NCBI RefSeq assembly: GCF_014652415.1
Contig: NZ_BMYT01000001.1
Location: 620,001-684,000, forward strand
Direction of reading: 5' to 3'
Source of the DNA: Affinundibacterium macrobrachii
Lineage (GTDB): Bacteria; Pseudomonadota; Gammaproteobacteria; Burkholderiales; Burkholderiaceae_D
DNA length: 64,000 nt
Positions 8,936 through 18,695 of this stretch are shown here, piece after piece; positions within the stretch are counted from its first letter, which is position 1, and each line of letters begins with the position of its first letter. A model generated the notes under the pieces. The model made no database searches, had not been told where the DNA came from, and saw nothing but the letters and a program-made list of their open reading frames with translations. The translations under genes were made by a program, and so were the position numbers.

Positions 8936-9165
8936 ACTGCATCCTTCTCTTCTTCGTTAGGTAGTTGGGCCAAAATGGCTTCGACTCTGGTATGCGCTTC
9001 GGATACGCGTTCACGTAAATCTTTATTCTCCGAAGCCAAATCAACCGCGGTACGACGCAAAGCCGCATTTTCCAAACGTAAAGTTTGTGTCATTTCAGCG
9101 AGGCGATTGAGCTTTTCTGCGAGTAATTCAAATTCGGAAATCATCTTGGCTATCTTCGTTGGCAA
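8932..9165 (-). CDS. ZapB-like small coiled-coil protein (TIGR02449 type)
   Basis: This 77-residue protein is nearly all helix: EFELLAEKLNRLAEMTQTLRLENAALRRTAVDLASENKDLRERVSEAHTRVEAIL shows leucine/alanine heptads and no enzyme motifs. This pattern fits the small coiled-coil family regularly found immediately upstream of zapA in beta- and gammaproteobacteria, thought to act with ZapA at the Z-ring. It overlaps zapA by four bases, so the two are co-translated. The identity as a ZapB homologue is inference from shape and position. Confidence 0.8.
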   Translation of the reverse strand: MPTKIAKMISEFELLAEKLNRLAEMTQTLRLENAALRRTAVDLASENKDLRERVSEAHTRVEAILAQLPNEEEKDAV

Positions 9166-9326
9166 TCTAAGTTAACTATCATTGAACCTGCATCCACTTG
9201 TATCGATCGACAAACACCATCAAACGTGTAAGTTTATGCATGAATATGATACGGGAACTCGTTAATTATAAAGGGAATTGTTCTTCAATTATAGGCTGAT
9301 ATATGTTGATATTGGCTGAGACTGGA

Positions 9327-12300
9327 TTAATTCAGCGGGATAAACTGCCCATTTGCCAAGATTAAAGCCATCCTTAGTTTTTTCGTAGGATATATTCTAG
9401 CTAGCGCCTCTGCATAACTCTCCAATTGTTGTTGATAAACAATGCGCTCCGAATCCAATAATTGGCGTTTGTAATCCAATACCCACAATTCATTTTCAAA
9501 TACAACCACACGATCTAATCGCATCAGTTGTTCTTGATACACCACATCCATTTCATTTCGTGCAAACAGATACTGTCGTGGTTCAAAGAAACGCGCTAAC
9601 TCCTTTGAATGCAGAATAGATAAAGCTTGTTCACGTACCAACTTTGCGACACTTAAAGCGCAGGGCAACCAGCTCGCAATAATCTCTGCGGAAGGAATAC
9701 GAATCGGCCATACTTCGACACGATTCGTCAAACGCTCCATTAAGGTATGTAAAGCAATCCCTTCGATCTGCTCAAGCGATGATTCAGGTGTTGGCGTTGG
9801 TTTGGGCAACGCTAAATTAGGTGGGTTAAATAACTGGAACACGAATTGCTGTTGCTCCAATCCAGATTGCGCCCCCTGTTTTGGCGTTGTTGCCAGCACT
9901 TCATATTCCTCTACTGCAGAAAAACGTTGATACCAGCTACCTTGCTGCATGCCAGTTTCATCGGCATTCTTGTCACTCGCGATACCGCTAATAATCAAAA
10001 TTTGCTTGGCTCGGGTTGCCGCCACATATAATAAATTCCAATTTTCTTGTTTAGCCTGTTCTTCCTCGGCAGTAAACAAAGCATCGCGTGCGGCGCCACG
10101 TTCGTCTTTTTTTGCAAAAACAGAAAAGTGTTTCTGCTCATCTTCTTGCAGAGGCCACGAACACAGCACACCGATATGATCTTTTGCCGATTCGCTATGA
10201 TTGCAATCGAGCATCACAACCAATTTAGCCTCTAAACCCTTAGCGCTATGTATGGTCAAGATACTCACCGCATCCAATCCACTTGCGATACTCGATTCGT
10301 CCGGTGACTCGGTCTCAGTGCCTTGATCAAACTCATTTAACGCAGCAATAAATTTCGGCAAACTTGGATAACGTCCACCATCCATGTCCAAGGCCAATTC
10401 GGTGAACGCTGTGATATTGCCAATGACCTGTTGTCGATTTGTGCTTGAGGAAGCTTTTGCATAACGGTTTAATAATTCGCCTTGGTGCAAAATTTGATCA
10501 AGTAAATCATGCACCGGCAAATCGTGCGCAGCTTGCATCCAATTGCTTAGTAAATCGGTCGCCCTTTCTAGATGTGGCAAACTGGATTTATCAAGTGCTT
10601 GCAAACGCTTCCACCAAGCTTTCTCCTCGCGCTGCGCTAACATGATGAGATCTTCATCACTTGCTGCAAACATTGGTGACTTCAAAACATGTGCCAGTGA
10701 ACGATTATCTCCAGGCGTCATCAAAAAGTTTAACAGTGCAATCAAGTCAGCAATTTCTAGCGTTTGCAGCAAACCTCCTCGTCGATTAGAAACAAATGGA
10801 ATCCCTGCTTCACGCAAAGAAGTTTCATAAGAATTCAGATTGGTACGGCGTCGTACCAATAGCATCACATCCGACCAATTGAACGATGGCGCTAATTGTT
10901 CTTTTAATTCCAATAGCACTTGCGCTAATTGTTGGCCTTCTTGATAGCGACGTTGATCATCTAATTCTTGTGCAGGCGTAGTGAGTGGATCACGTATAGG
11001 AAACGGTGAAGCATCCGACTTTGTATTACCTGTACCTTCTACTTCACTCGCTGTTATCAACGGTAAGCGCAATACCTGGCCATCGATTTGTGTCACAGTA
11101 GTTTGCTGGGTATATATCGTATTGCCAAACATCGCTTTATTTAAGGCATCGATAATCGCTGGCGCGTTACGACGCGTTTGATTGGTGCGTAAAACCACCG
11201 CGCCTTGTGCCGCCAGCATATCGCGCGCGGCAGTAAATACCCGTGGATCAGCACGTCGAAAACGATAGATGGATTGCTTGGGATCGCCGACAATAAATAC
11301 ACTAGGACGACTTGCATCTGCACCGTAGGCATCCAGCCAAGCACGAACAATATTCCATTGCAGCGGATTGGTGTCTTGAAATTCGTCAAGCAAGATATGC
11401 TTATAGCGTGCGTCTAAACGTCCATGCAAATACGCAGCAAATTCTTCATTCGATAACAGACGGTAAGCCTGCCATTCGAGATCGGCAAAATCGAGTGAAC
11501 GTTGTTCAGATTTTAGCGCCTGATAACAATCGACATAGGCTTGGCCAACGATAAACAAAGCTTGATTCAAACGCAGCACAGATCCTTCCTTGCTGCGTCT
11601 TTCAAATGCCTTAAGAGTTTCGGCAATCGCATTACATTCATCATGAAAGGCAGATAAATTATTCTCTCCCAACCAAGCAGCAATCGCCTGAACTAAAGCT
11701 TTTGTCTCGCGATTTTTACGATTCTTTCCATCACTGCCATAAAACTCATTAGCTAAAGCTGCAAAATGCTCTATCTCGACCACTGTTCCTGCTTGCTGCG
11801 CCTGCCTTGCATTGGTCAAGGCAGTTTCAATAGCCACGCCACGCTTTTGATTCTCAGGACTCCCTTTGCCCAAACAAATCGCGATATTTTGGATTCGTTC
11901 TATCAAACGGCTGTCTTGCCAAAGGCTCAGCCGCGCATCTCGAATCGCGTCATCCCCCATTAGGCTGCGTAATTGACTTAACGGGCCACCTTGTATACTG
12001 GAATAATCTTGCGAAATCGCCCACCACTCTGCCCGCTTCTCCAAAAAAGCATCCAGCATGATTTGCGTATTGAAATCACCCAACTCATCATATAAATAAA
12101 GCAGTGCTTGTTTTACAGAAGGCGTGCTATTAACTTCATCACCATCTTTATCGAAAGAAGACTCGGATGCTAAAGATTTAGACGTTAAAGAATCCGTTTG
12201 CAGCCCAACTTTCTGCATCAATTGACCCCAAGCCTCGCGCTGCAAATTGCTGGTTGATTCAAGCAAAGTAAAGCCATGCGGCACGCCAGAAGCCAATGGT

Positions 12301-12770
12301 GCCAACTGCAACAAACGCCCAAACCAACTATGAAAAGTATCCATCGATAATCCTTGCGGATTATTCAGAAGGCTTTCATATAGCTGTCGCGCACGTGGCA
12401 AACTGCTAGCAATTTGCGGCTCAGGCATACCCCGTTCGCGCAACAAATTCGCAGCAGTCGCGTCATCTACCAAGGCTAATTCTGTCAATAGCTCCATCAA
12501 TCGATGTCGCATTTCTTGTGCTGCTTTACGCGTGAAAGTGATCGCTAATAATTCAGCTGGATCTGCGCCATCCAATAGCAAACGCAACATGCGCGCCACC
12601 AATAACCATGTCTTACCGCTACCGGCGCAAGCTTCTACCACCACCGAATTTTTCGGATTACAAGCAGCAATAGTAAAGCGCATCGCGTCAACCGCGGCAC
12701 CATTCAGTTCGTAAGCTTGCGCTAAAGGTATCGAGTGCGTATTTTGCTCAACTTGCTGCACCATTACCAT
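9327..12770 (-). CDS. addA: AddA-like UvrD/Rep helicase with RecB-type nuclease domain
   Basis: This 1147-residue superfamily 1A helicase/exonuclease is expected to process double-strand breaks for RecA loading. It has Walker A VEACAGSGKTW (about residue 45), motif Ia ITFTRKAAQEMR, Walker B ILLDEFQDTNPLQW, motif III VGDPKQSIYRFRRADP, motif V ILTIHSAKGLEAK and motif VI LLYVAATRAKQ. The C-terminus has a RecB/AddA-type nuclease core with the catalytic WVLDYKRQ. Its start overlaps the stop of the upstream AddB-like gene by seven bases, so the pair should form one complex. The symbol is by analogy; Burkholderiales annotations often just say UvrD-helicase domain protein. Confidence 0.88.
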   Translation of the reverse strand: MVMVQQVEQNTHSIPLAQAYELNGAAVDAMRFTIAACNPKNSVVVEACAGSGKTWLLVARMLRLLLDGADPAELLAITFTRKAAQEMRHRLMELLTELALVDDATAANLLRERGMPEPQIASSLPRARQLYESLLNNPQGLSMDTFHSWFGRLLQLAPLASGVPHGFTLLESTSNLQREAWGQLMQKVGLQTDSLTSKSLASESSFDKDGDEVNSTPSVKQALLYLYDELGDFNTQIMLDAFLEKRAEWWAISQDYSSIQGGPLSQLRSLMGDDAIRDARLSLWQDSRLIERIQNIAICLGKGSPENQKRGVAIETALTNARQAQQAGTVVEIEHFAALANEFYGSDGKNRKNRETKALVQAIAAWLGENNLSAFHDECNAIAETLKAFERRSKEGSVLRLNQALFIVGQAYVDCYQALKSEQRSLDFADLEWQAYRLLSNEEFAAYLHGRLDARYKHILLDEFQDTNPLQWNIVRAWLDAYGADASRPSVFIVGDPKQSIYRFRRADPRVFTAARDMLAAQGAVVLRTNQTRRNAPAIIDALNKAMFGNTIYTQQTTVTQIDGQVLRLPLITASEVEGTGNTKSDASPFPIRDPLTTPAQELDDQRRYQEGQQLAQVLLELKEQLAPSFNWSDVMLLVRRRTNLNSYETSLREAGIPFVSNRRGGLLQTLEIADLIALLNFLMTPGDNRSLAHVLKSPMFAASDEDLIMLAQREEKAWWKRLQALDKSSLPHLERATDLLSNWMQAAHDLPVHDLLDQILHQGELLNRYAKASSSTNRQQVIGNITAFTELALDMDGGRYPSLPKFIAALNEFDQGTETESPDESSIASGLDAVSILTIHSAKGLEAKLVVMLDCNHSESAKDHIGVLCSWPLQEDEQKHFSVFAKKDERGAARDALFTAEEEQAKQENWNLLYVAATRAKQILIISGIASDKNADETGMQQGSWYQRFSAVEEYEVLATTPKQGAQSGLEQQQFVFQLFNPPNLALPKPTPTPESSLEQIEGIALHTLMERLTNRVEVWPIRIPSAEIIASWLPCALSVAKLVREQALSILHSKELARFFEPRQYLFARNEMDVVYQEQLMRLDRVVVFENELWVLDYKRQLLDSERIVYQQQLESYAEALARIYPTKKLRMALILANGQFIPLN

Positions 12771-15685
12771 GCTCCTTTACGACATAAACCGCGCACGTCA
12801 CAATACTGACAAACACTCTCCACTCCCTGCGCTGGCATACCCGCGCCCTGCTGTATCGCTTGCATATTCTTGCGTATCGCCACTTCTAATTCACGCTTCC
12901 AAGTTGAATAATTTTCTGCTTCTACATCGCCTGTTTTTTCTCGTTCTATTTCTAAAGCGACATAGTTTGCAGTATCGACTGGTTCCAAATAATGTATCGC
13001 TGAATCACTCGGTGTATTCAAATCAAAATCCGCTGACGGCGATACCTGCAAATCTTTATGCTCAATCTTCGCTTGTAACAAGCCGTAAAATGCTAACTGA
13101 TGGTCTTCAAAATTTTTCAGTCGCGCTCTTAATGAGGTTTTGTTTTTTGTTTTGTAATCCAACACCGCTTGTTCAATTTCACCATTCTCTAGGTGTCGCT
13201 GATCGATTCTATCAATTCGACCACGCAGCATAATTGCGCCATCTTCCCAAGCTAACCGCGCCTCACCCCAAACCTCACCAAAGGCAAATTGCCATCCATC
13301 TGCTTCGCGCTGATTTGCCCATTCAACATATGCAGGAATCACCTTCTGCCAACGCATGCTATAGCCTAGCGCCGCAGGACTATGTTTTAAAACACGCGCA
13401 AACCAGGTAGCCGAAATTGTCTGTAACAGAGACACGCGATCATCCTGTAAAGACAAGCCATCACGCACAATTTGATCGTGATAATTTTTCAAAATGGCGT
13501 GTAACCAATCGCCATAGTCACGCTTCTCCGGCATATCGCTGAGTTCATCCAAGGCAGATAACTTCAACATACGTCCAGCAAAAAATTGATATGGGCAAGC
13601 CATTAAACTACTCAATCCACTAGCGGATAAGCTAGTTGGCATTATTTCTGCCGCAGATGGTTTAGGTTGCAATATCGGTTCAGCACTCAACTGCGCAGTG
13701 CTCAGCGAACATTTTCCATCCCCAAGTGGCGCCAAGCTTTGCCGTGCCAAATAAAGTTTGACTTGTTCTAGCCATGGACTGAGTGCATTCAGTTCGCCAT
13801 TCACTTGCGATTGCCACGAGACCACGATTTCTTGATTCGATAAAATCAATTCAGCAAAATCACGTAACTGTTGTTGCTGTCTCTCTTCGCGTGTGATCAG
13901 GCCACATTCACGTCGCACAGCATTGGTAAAAAACAAGGTTTCTTGAGGCTTTGACGGCAAATGTTTGGCGTCACCACCAATTAGGTAGACCGCATCAAAA
14001 CTACGAAGACGCGCACCGTTTAATGGCAACATCAAGACACGCTGATCAGTCTGTGCTTGTTTGAAGGGCGTTGACTCCATTTGCAAGTTAATCAAGGCAC
14101 GCCACTCTGAAAAATTAAAATGTGTTTCCATTGAATGGCAGTCGCTTCCAAGCGCCTGCAACATTTGCACTAACTGTGCACCGGCAAGGTCGGCTTGCAA
14201 AGAGCTAAGCATGTCGAGCTCAGTCAACATCTGTAAAGTAAGCTGCGTCCAGTCTTGAATACTGCGTCGCGCTGCGCTCGCACTACTCACATAGCTATGC
14301 GCTAAACGAGCTATCTGCGCAATCCAAACTCGCGCATGCTCTTGCCGCTCCAAAACTGACAATACCGCATCCCAACCTCCAACTACGTTGTTGCGACGTA
14401 AGCTGAGTTCGATTTCCATCACAACATCAGATTTATCAATCGAGTTGGCATCTAGGGAATTTGTATCAACATCGGTCTGTGGCAATACTGTGGCTGGATA
14501 AGATAAAAATGGTGACTTTAAAAAATCCAAAAGCGCAATCGTATCGGCTCTGGTCGCAACCAATTCAAACCATGCATTGATGCAAGCAGCCGCGCGCGTT
14601 GTAGATAATTTCCACCCTGTTTCGTCGGCAACGTACACTTGCGCCCGTTCTAGTAATGCTCTCAAACGTCGCGAAATCACACGATCTTGGGCAATCACAG
14701 CGATTTTTTGTTTGCCTGCTTGCAGCCACTCAATTATGCACTGCGCCGCTTGTACCGCTTCTTCTTCCAAACTACCAACTTCGCAAAGTCGCAAACGCTG
14801 CCAATCAAATGGCGTCGCAGCGTTTGTATGGGCATCGACAACCGCATTGGATTGTGCCGTGAGCTTGTCATCATGTAACAAGCTCCAAGTTTGCTGCATC
14901 GCTTCTGGCAGCGCTTGCACACGCCAATCAATCGTAAAAACATGAACAGTTTGATGCTGTTCGTAGGCCTGCAAGAATGCTTGTTCTATCGGGTCAGGCG
15001 AAGTCGGGGCGATCCAAAATAATTCGCGATCTGCCTGCTGTGCTAAGCGCATCATTTGCTGAAAATCTTGCACCGTCTTATCGTGTTGATCCAGTTGACT
15101 TTGCCACAAAGTCCAGACCAATTGCGCCTCATCGGAGATCATTTTTTGTGCGGGTAATGGCAGCTGCGCAAGCGCTTGATGCCATCTGGCTTCAATCTTA
15201 TTTGGCTCGAATTGAAAATCATCGTCACCAACCACATGCGGTAACCAAACTTGTGTCAATTCATCAGCTAAGCTCAACAAAGTTTGTGACAAAGGCAGTA
15301 AGTCGGTATTGCGTTTTGCACCGAACAAGGCTTTCAACCAAGCATGCTGACGTAGTTGCGCATATAAACTCATCAATCGTTCGCTATTGGCAGAAACCGC
15401 AGCATCTAATGGTGCTTGCATACCTAACCAAGCAAACATGGTTTGAATTTTGGGTGGAATAAAATGACCGCCAATTTCAGCACTTAGAGCACGCAGCAAT
15501 AAATGTGCATGTTCGAAAGTTGGCACGATCACTAGCAAGTGCGAAAAATCACGAGGCGTTTCCTGCTCGATTTCGGCAAACAAATCCGTTGGCATCGCCT
15601 GCTTTTTTTGGATAGCCCAAAACTGCTTCGCTATCTGCGACCAAAATTGTGATGATGCTGGAATTGGATGAACTGTGCGCGCCAT
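12764..15685 (-). CDS. AddB-like PD-(D/E)XK nuclease with predicted Fe-S cluster (DNA repair)
   Basis: This 973-residue partner of the downstream helicase belongs to the AddB-like 'probable DNA repair protein' type. The N-terminal two thirds resemble a degenerate helicase without a recognisable Walker A. The C-terminal third has a PD-(D/E)XK nuclease with AVLDYKTKN, framed by four cysteines: C697 in MACPYQFFAGR and C959, C962 and C968 in CQYCDVRGLC. The spacing C-x2-C-x5-C after a distant first cysteine is the Fe-S pattern of AddB, Cas4 and Dna2 nucleases. Both members of the pair therefore carry a nuclease, as in AddAB rather than RecBCD. Confidence 0.85.
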   Translation of the reverse strand: MARTVHPIPASSQFWSQIAKQFWAIQKKQAMPTDLFAEIEQETPRDFSHLLVIVPTFEHAHLLLRALSAEIGGHFIPPKIQTMFAWLGMQAPLDAAVSANSERLMSLYAQLRQHAWLKALFGAKRNTDLLPLSQTLLSLADELTQVWLPHVVGDDDFQFEPNKIEARWHQALAQLPLPAQKMISDEAQLVWTLWQSQLDQHDKTVQDFQQMMRLAQQADRELFWIAPTSPDPIEQAFLQAYEQHQTVHVFTIDWRVQALPEAMQQTWSLLHDDKLTAQSNAVVDAHTNAATPFDWQRLRLCEVGSLEEEAVQAAQCIIEWLQAGKQKIAVIAQDRVISRRLRALLERAQVYVADETGWKLSTTRAAACINAWFELVATRADTIALLDFLKSPFLSYPATVLPQTDVDTNSLDANSIDKSDVVMEIELSLRRNNVVGGWDAVLSVLERQEHARVWIAQIARLAHSYVSSASAARRSIQDWTQLTLQMLTELDMLSSLQADLAGAQLVQMLQALGSDCHSMETHFNFSEWRALINLQMESTPFKQAQTDQRVLMLPLNGARLRSFDAVYLIGGDAKHLPSKPQETLFFTNAVRRECGLITREERQQQQLRDFAELILSNQEIVVSWQSQVNGELNALSPWLEQVKLYLARQSLAPLGDGKCSLSTAQLSAEPILQPKPSAAEIMPTSLSASGLSSLMACPYQFFAGRMLKLSALDELSDMPEKRDYGDWLHAILKNYHDQIVRDGLSLQDDRVSLLQTISATWFARVLKHSPAALGYSMRWQKVIPAYVEWANQREADGWQFAFGEVWGEARLAWEDGAIMLRGRIDRIDQRHLENGEIEQAVLDYKTKNKTSLRARLKNFEDHQLAFYGLLQAKIEHKDLQVSPSADFDLNTPSDSAIHYLEPVDTANYVALEIEREKTGDVEAENYSTWKRELEVAIRKNMQAIQQGAGMPAQGVESVCQYCDVRGLCRKGAW

Positions 15686-15988
15686 AAAGTTTATCTATCG
15701 AAACGAAGCTAAATCAAAGTAAGCAACCATTTTATGCGAGCACGCTAACAAATTAGACTAGCGACAAACAATATAAGAGAAAAAGATGACGAAATTTCCC
15801 AAAAATCAGTAAATAAGCCACTTTTTAAAAAATAGGGTATTATTTCTCGCTGTATTTGCAATAGTTCACTGCTGCTCTCAACACAAAACGGCACTTGAAA
15901 TTTGCAAAGTCATCCCAAAATCCACATTCCTGCATTAATTTATTAAACTATCTCTCTTTTAGAGAGTAACCAGAATAACGAGAAATCT
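15686..15988 (+). other. Intergenic region between divergent addB-like gene and trxA
   Basis: No gene is seen in this AT-rich stretch, which must hold the promoters of the divergent transcripts. A TATTAT at 15838-15843 on the plus strand could be a -10 element for trxA, but no convincing -35 stands 17 bases upstream, so no promoter is called. Confidence 0.5.
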
Positions 15989-16315
15989 ATGAGCGCAAAT
16001 ATCATTTATGTAAGCGATGCATCTTTTGAAGCCGATGTATTGAAATCTGACAAACCAGTCTTGGTAGACTTTTGGGCTGAATGGTGTGGCCCATGCAAAA
16101 TGATCGCGCCGATTTTGGAAGAAGTTGCCAAAGAATACGACGGCAAAATCACGATCGCTAAAATGGATGTGGACGCAAATCAAGCCGTGCCAGCACAGTT
16201 CGGTATTCGTGGCATTCCAACTTTGATTTTGTTTAAAAACGGTGCGGCTGCTGCACAAAAAGTTGGCGCACTGGCAAAAGGCCAATTGACGAGCTTTATC
16301 GATAGCAATATTTAA
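15989..16315 (+). CDS. trxA: Thioredoxin
   Basis: Thioredoxin 1 is the cytoplasmic disulfide reductase that serves ribonucleotide reductase and other proteins. The 108 residues have the active site WCGPC (C33 and C36) in [13 protein letters not shown], the cis-proline loop [14 protein letters not shown], and the normal family length. The gene lies 291 bases before rho in the same direction, a common betaproteobacterial arrangement. Confidence 0.98.
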   Translation: MSANIIYVSDASFEADVLKSDKPVLVDFWAEWCGPCKMIAPILEEVAKEYDGKITIAKMDVDANQAVPAQFGIRGIPTLILFKNGAAAAQKVGALAKGQLTSFIDSNI

Positions 16316-16371
16316 GTTACTATTTGCCTTATATTCGGCTTGTGCGAAATAAAGTCGCAAGTAACTTATGT

Positions 16372-16410
16372 TTCAGACGGTGTTACAAGAAATTTTTTAC
16401 ATCGTCTGAA
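16372..16410 (+). terminator. Hairpin in the trxA-rho gap, possible terminator or attenuator
   Basis: The inverted repeat TTCAGACGgTGT / ACAtCGTCTGAA encloses a loop containing a T6 run. It lies 56 bases after the trxA stop and 200 bases before rho. There is no strong T tract after the stem, so it may be a weak terminator, an mRNA-stabilising structure, or part of rho leader control. The rest of the gap (16411-16606) has no further recognisable feature. Confidence 0.5.
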
Positions 16411-16606
16411 TTAAGTTTTACAATACGCAAAATTTTTAAATAGTTTCAGTTTGGTTTTGATTTCCATTTATTGATATCTAAAACTTATTGTTTTGTCGTG
16501 GTTGGCTGTTAATATCGCCCCACAATTTTCTTAATCATCCAGTTGTTCGTTTTTTCACTTCTGTTCACTCCCCCACCTCACATTCCCACCTCGGGACACT
16601 CACAAC

Positions 16607-17869
16607 ATGCATTTATCTGAATTAAAGGCCTTACACGTCTCAGCACTGTTAGAAATGGCCATCGGACTTGATATCGACAATGCTGCGCGTATGCGCAAGC
16701 AAGAATTGATGTTCGCGATTTTGAAGAAGCGCGCTAAAGGCGGCGAGCAAATCTTTGGCGATGGAGCCCTCGAAGTTTTGCCAGACGGATTTGGCTTCTT
16801 ACGCTCTCCCGATGCTAGCTACATGGCATCGACCGACGACATCTATATTTCTCCGTCACAAATCCGCCGTTTCAATTTGCATACCGGTGATTCGATTGAG
16901 GGTGAAGTACGTACACCAAAAGACGGCGAACGCTATTTTGCTTTAGTCAAAGTAGACAAGGTCAATGGCGAACCGCCAGAGATGTCCAAACATCGCATTC
17001 TGTTTGAAAACTTAACACCGCTACACCCAAATAAGCTTTTGCATTTAGAGCGCGATATGCGCGGCGAAGAAAATACCACGGGTCGGATTATTGATTTGAT
17101 CGCGCCTATCGGTAAAGGTCAACGCGGCTTGCTCGTAGCTTCACCAAAATCTGGTAAATCTGTGATGTTGCAACACGTGGCACACGCAATTACCACCAAT
17201 CACCCAGACGTCACGATGATCGTTTTGTTGATTGATGAGCGTCCAGAAGAAGTCACCGAGATGCAACGCTCAGTGCGCGGCGAAGTAGTCGCATCAACAT
17301 TCGACGAACCTGCGACACGTCACGTACAAGTTGCAGAAATGGTCTTGGAAAAAGCCAAACGTTTGGTCGAAATGAAAAAAGACGTGGTGATCTTGTTGGA
17401 TTCCATCACCCGCTTAGCCCGTGCATACAACACAGTGATCCCAGCCTCCGGCAAGGTCTTAACTGGTGGTGTCGATGCAAACGCGCTGCAACGTCCAAAA
17501 CGCTTCTTCGGCGCTGCACGTAATGTAGAAGAAGGCGGCTCTTTAACGATTATCGCGACTGCCTTGATCGAAACTGGTAGCCGTATGGATGATGTGATTT
17601 ACGAAGAGTTCAAAGGTACTGGCAATATGGAAGTACATTTGGAACGTCGCCTCGCAGAAAAACGTACTTACCCAGCGATCAATCTGAATAAATCCGGCAC
17701 ACGTCGCGAAGAATTGTTGATCAAACCTGATCAACTACAAAAAATCTGGATTCTGCGCAAGCTCTTATACGGTATGGATGAGATCGAAGCGATGGAATTC
17801 ATCTTGGACAAAATGAAGTCAACTAAGAACAACGCAGAGTTTTTTGAGATGATGCGTCGTGGTGGATAA
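16607..17869 (+). CDS. rho: Transcription termination factor Rho
   Basis: Rho is the hexameric RNA-dependent ATPase that ends transcription at Rho sites. The 420 residues cover the N-terminal helix bundle ([16 protein letters not shown]), the cold-shock RNA-binding fold with [12 protein letters not shown], and the Q-rich R-loop region. They also include the P-loop [10 protein letters not shown] (about residue 183), the Walker [16 protein letters not shown], and the [15 protein letters not shown] segment near the C-terminus. Length matches short-form proteobacterial Rho without large insertions. rpmE2, often the next gene in this lineage, is here 8.5 kb away behind an efflux cassette. Confidence 0.98.
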   Translation: MHLSELKALHVSALLEMAIGLDIDNAARMRKQELMFAILKKRAKGGEQIFGDGALEVLPDGFGFLRSPDASYMASTDDIYISPSQIRRFNLHTGDSIEGEVRTPKDGERYFALVKVDKVNGEPPEMSKHRILFENLTPLHPNKLLHLERDMRGEENTTGRIIDLIAPIGKGQRGLLVASPKSGKSVMLQHVAHAITTNHPDVTMIVLLIDERPEEVTEMQRSVRGEVVASTFDEPATRHVQVAEMVLEKAKRLVEMKKDVVILLDSITRLARAYNTVIPASGKVLTGGVDANALQRPKRFFGAARNVEEGGSLTIIATALIETGSRMDDVIYEEFKGTGNMEVHLERRLAEKRTYPAINLNKSGTRREELLIKPDQLQKIWILRKLLYGMDEIEAMEFILDKMKSTKNNAEFFEMMRRGG

Positions 17870-17901
17870 TTTTATTATTCTTGCTTAGTTTGCTTAACAT
17901 G

Positions 17902-17932
17902 AAAAAGCCGAACTTGTTGTTCGGCTTTTTTG
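17902..17932 (+). terminator. Rho-independent terminator after rho
   Basis: AAAAAGCCGAAC / GTTCGGCTTTTT form a 12-base stem with a 5-base loop and a T tract, 32 bases after the rho stop codon. Confidence 0.9.
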
Positions 17933-18062
17933 TTTTTGGGATGATACATATCGAGCTCTAGGCGAAGCTTGCGTAGTGCTACTAGACCTACGAGGAACGA
18001 TTCTTTTATTGGAATACCATAAATTCTATGGACGTTAGGCCATTAAATTTATTCCCACGCGC

Positions 18063-18271
18063 GTACATCGTTCACAGGTCGGGTGTGGCCCGACAGCCAA
18101 TTACCTTTTTTGTTTCGCCAAAAAAGGCGACCGTAGACTCGCCCCTTCGGGGTACTTACGCTTCGCTTCAGCATAATTTGTGCATGTCAAAAAATGGGGT
18201 GTTGCGAAAACTCGCTACGCTCAAACATTCGCAACCCTAATCCCATTTTCTGCCAAGTACAAATTACATCG
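18063..18271 (-). repeat. Composite extragenic repeat, copy A
   Basis: Read on the minus strand, this copy has a long imperfect hairpin (arms at 18174-18266, with outer TAATTTGT / ACAAATTA and inner AAAATGGG / CCCATTTT). Its loop carries GTTTGAGCGTAGCGAGTTT. The hairpin is followed by a GGTCGCCTTTTTTGGCGAAACAAAA module and a GGGCCACACCCGACCTGTGAACG tail. Copy B shows the same order of parts on the plus strand with many base differences. No coding gene is supported across it. Confidence 0.75.
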
Positions 18272-18410
18272 TCTCAAACGGAGGTAAGTCAAAAGCAAAT
18301 TCAAAAACAACGATCTAGAACTGCTGTTCGAAAAATGAATGTCCGTCGGTAATGGACGTTTTGGTGTTGCCGTTGCTTTTGATTTTGACCTTCATCCACT
18401 TCTGACACTG

Positions 18411-18611
18411 CCAATTGTGCAAGACAGAAAATGGATAAAGAAAGCTTCGTTGTTTGAGCGAAGCGAGTTTCGAAGCTTTCCCATTTTTTTTCTTGCGCAA
18501 TTGGGAAGCCGAAGGCCTATGGCAGCGTGGTCGCCTTTCTTTGCTTACTTTCTTTGGCGAAGCAAGAAAGTGAGTGGCCGTAGGGCCGCACCAGACCTAC
18601 GAACGGTGAGC
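18411..18611 (+). repeat. Composite extragenic repeat, copy B
   Basis: On the plus strand, a long hairpin (18411-18504; outer CCAATTGTGCAAG / CTTGCGCAATTGG, inner GAAAGCTTCG / CGAAGCTTTC) has a GTTTGAGCGAAGCGAGTTT loop. A GGTCGCCTTTCTTTGC module and a GGGCCGCACCAGACCTACGAACG tail follow. It is oriented opposite to copy A, with both hairpin ends facing each other across about 140 bases (18272-18410) in which nothing else is seen. Segments of this type (TTTGCTTACTTTCTTTGGCGAAGC) are scattered between genes in several beta- and gammaproteobacteria. Confidence 0.75.
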
Positions 18612-18637
18612 ACATCAGAAATCAAATTAGCAAAAGA

Positions 18638-18668
18638 AAAAAGCCGAACCTGTTACAGTCCGGCTTCC
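18638..18668 (-). terminator. Terminator of the RND efflux operon
   Basis: On the minus strand AGCCGGAC / GTTCGGCT, with a TGTAACAG loop, is followed by a T6 tract. It begins 28 bases after the stop codon of the outer-membrane factor gene. Confidence 0.85.
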
Positions 18669-18695
18669 ATAAAACTCACTAACAATCAAAAACAA

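Noticed and set aside
12769-15462. Several plus-strand frames of 120-160 codons across the AddB-like gene
   Set aside because: They are antisense shadows of a gene with clear motifs, have no ribosome sites, and show no family resemblance.
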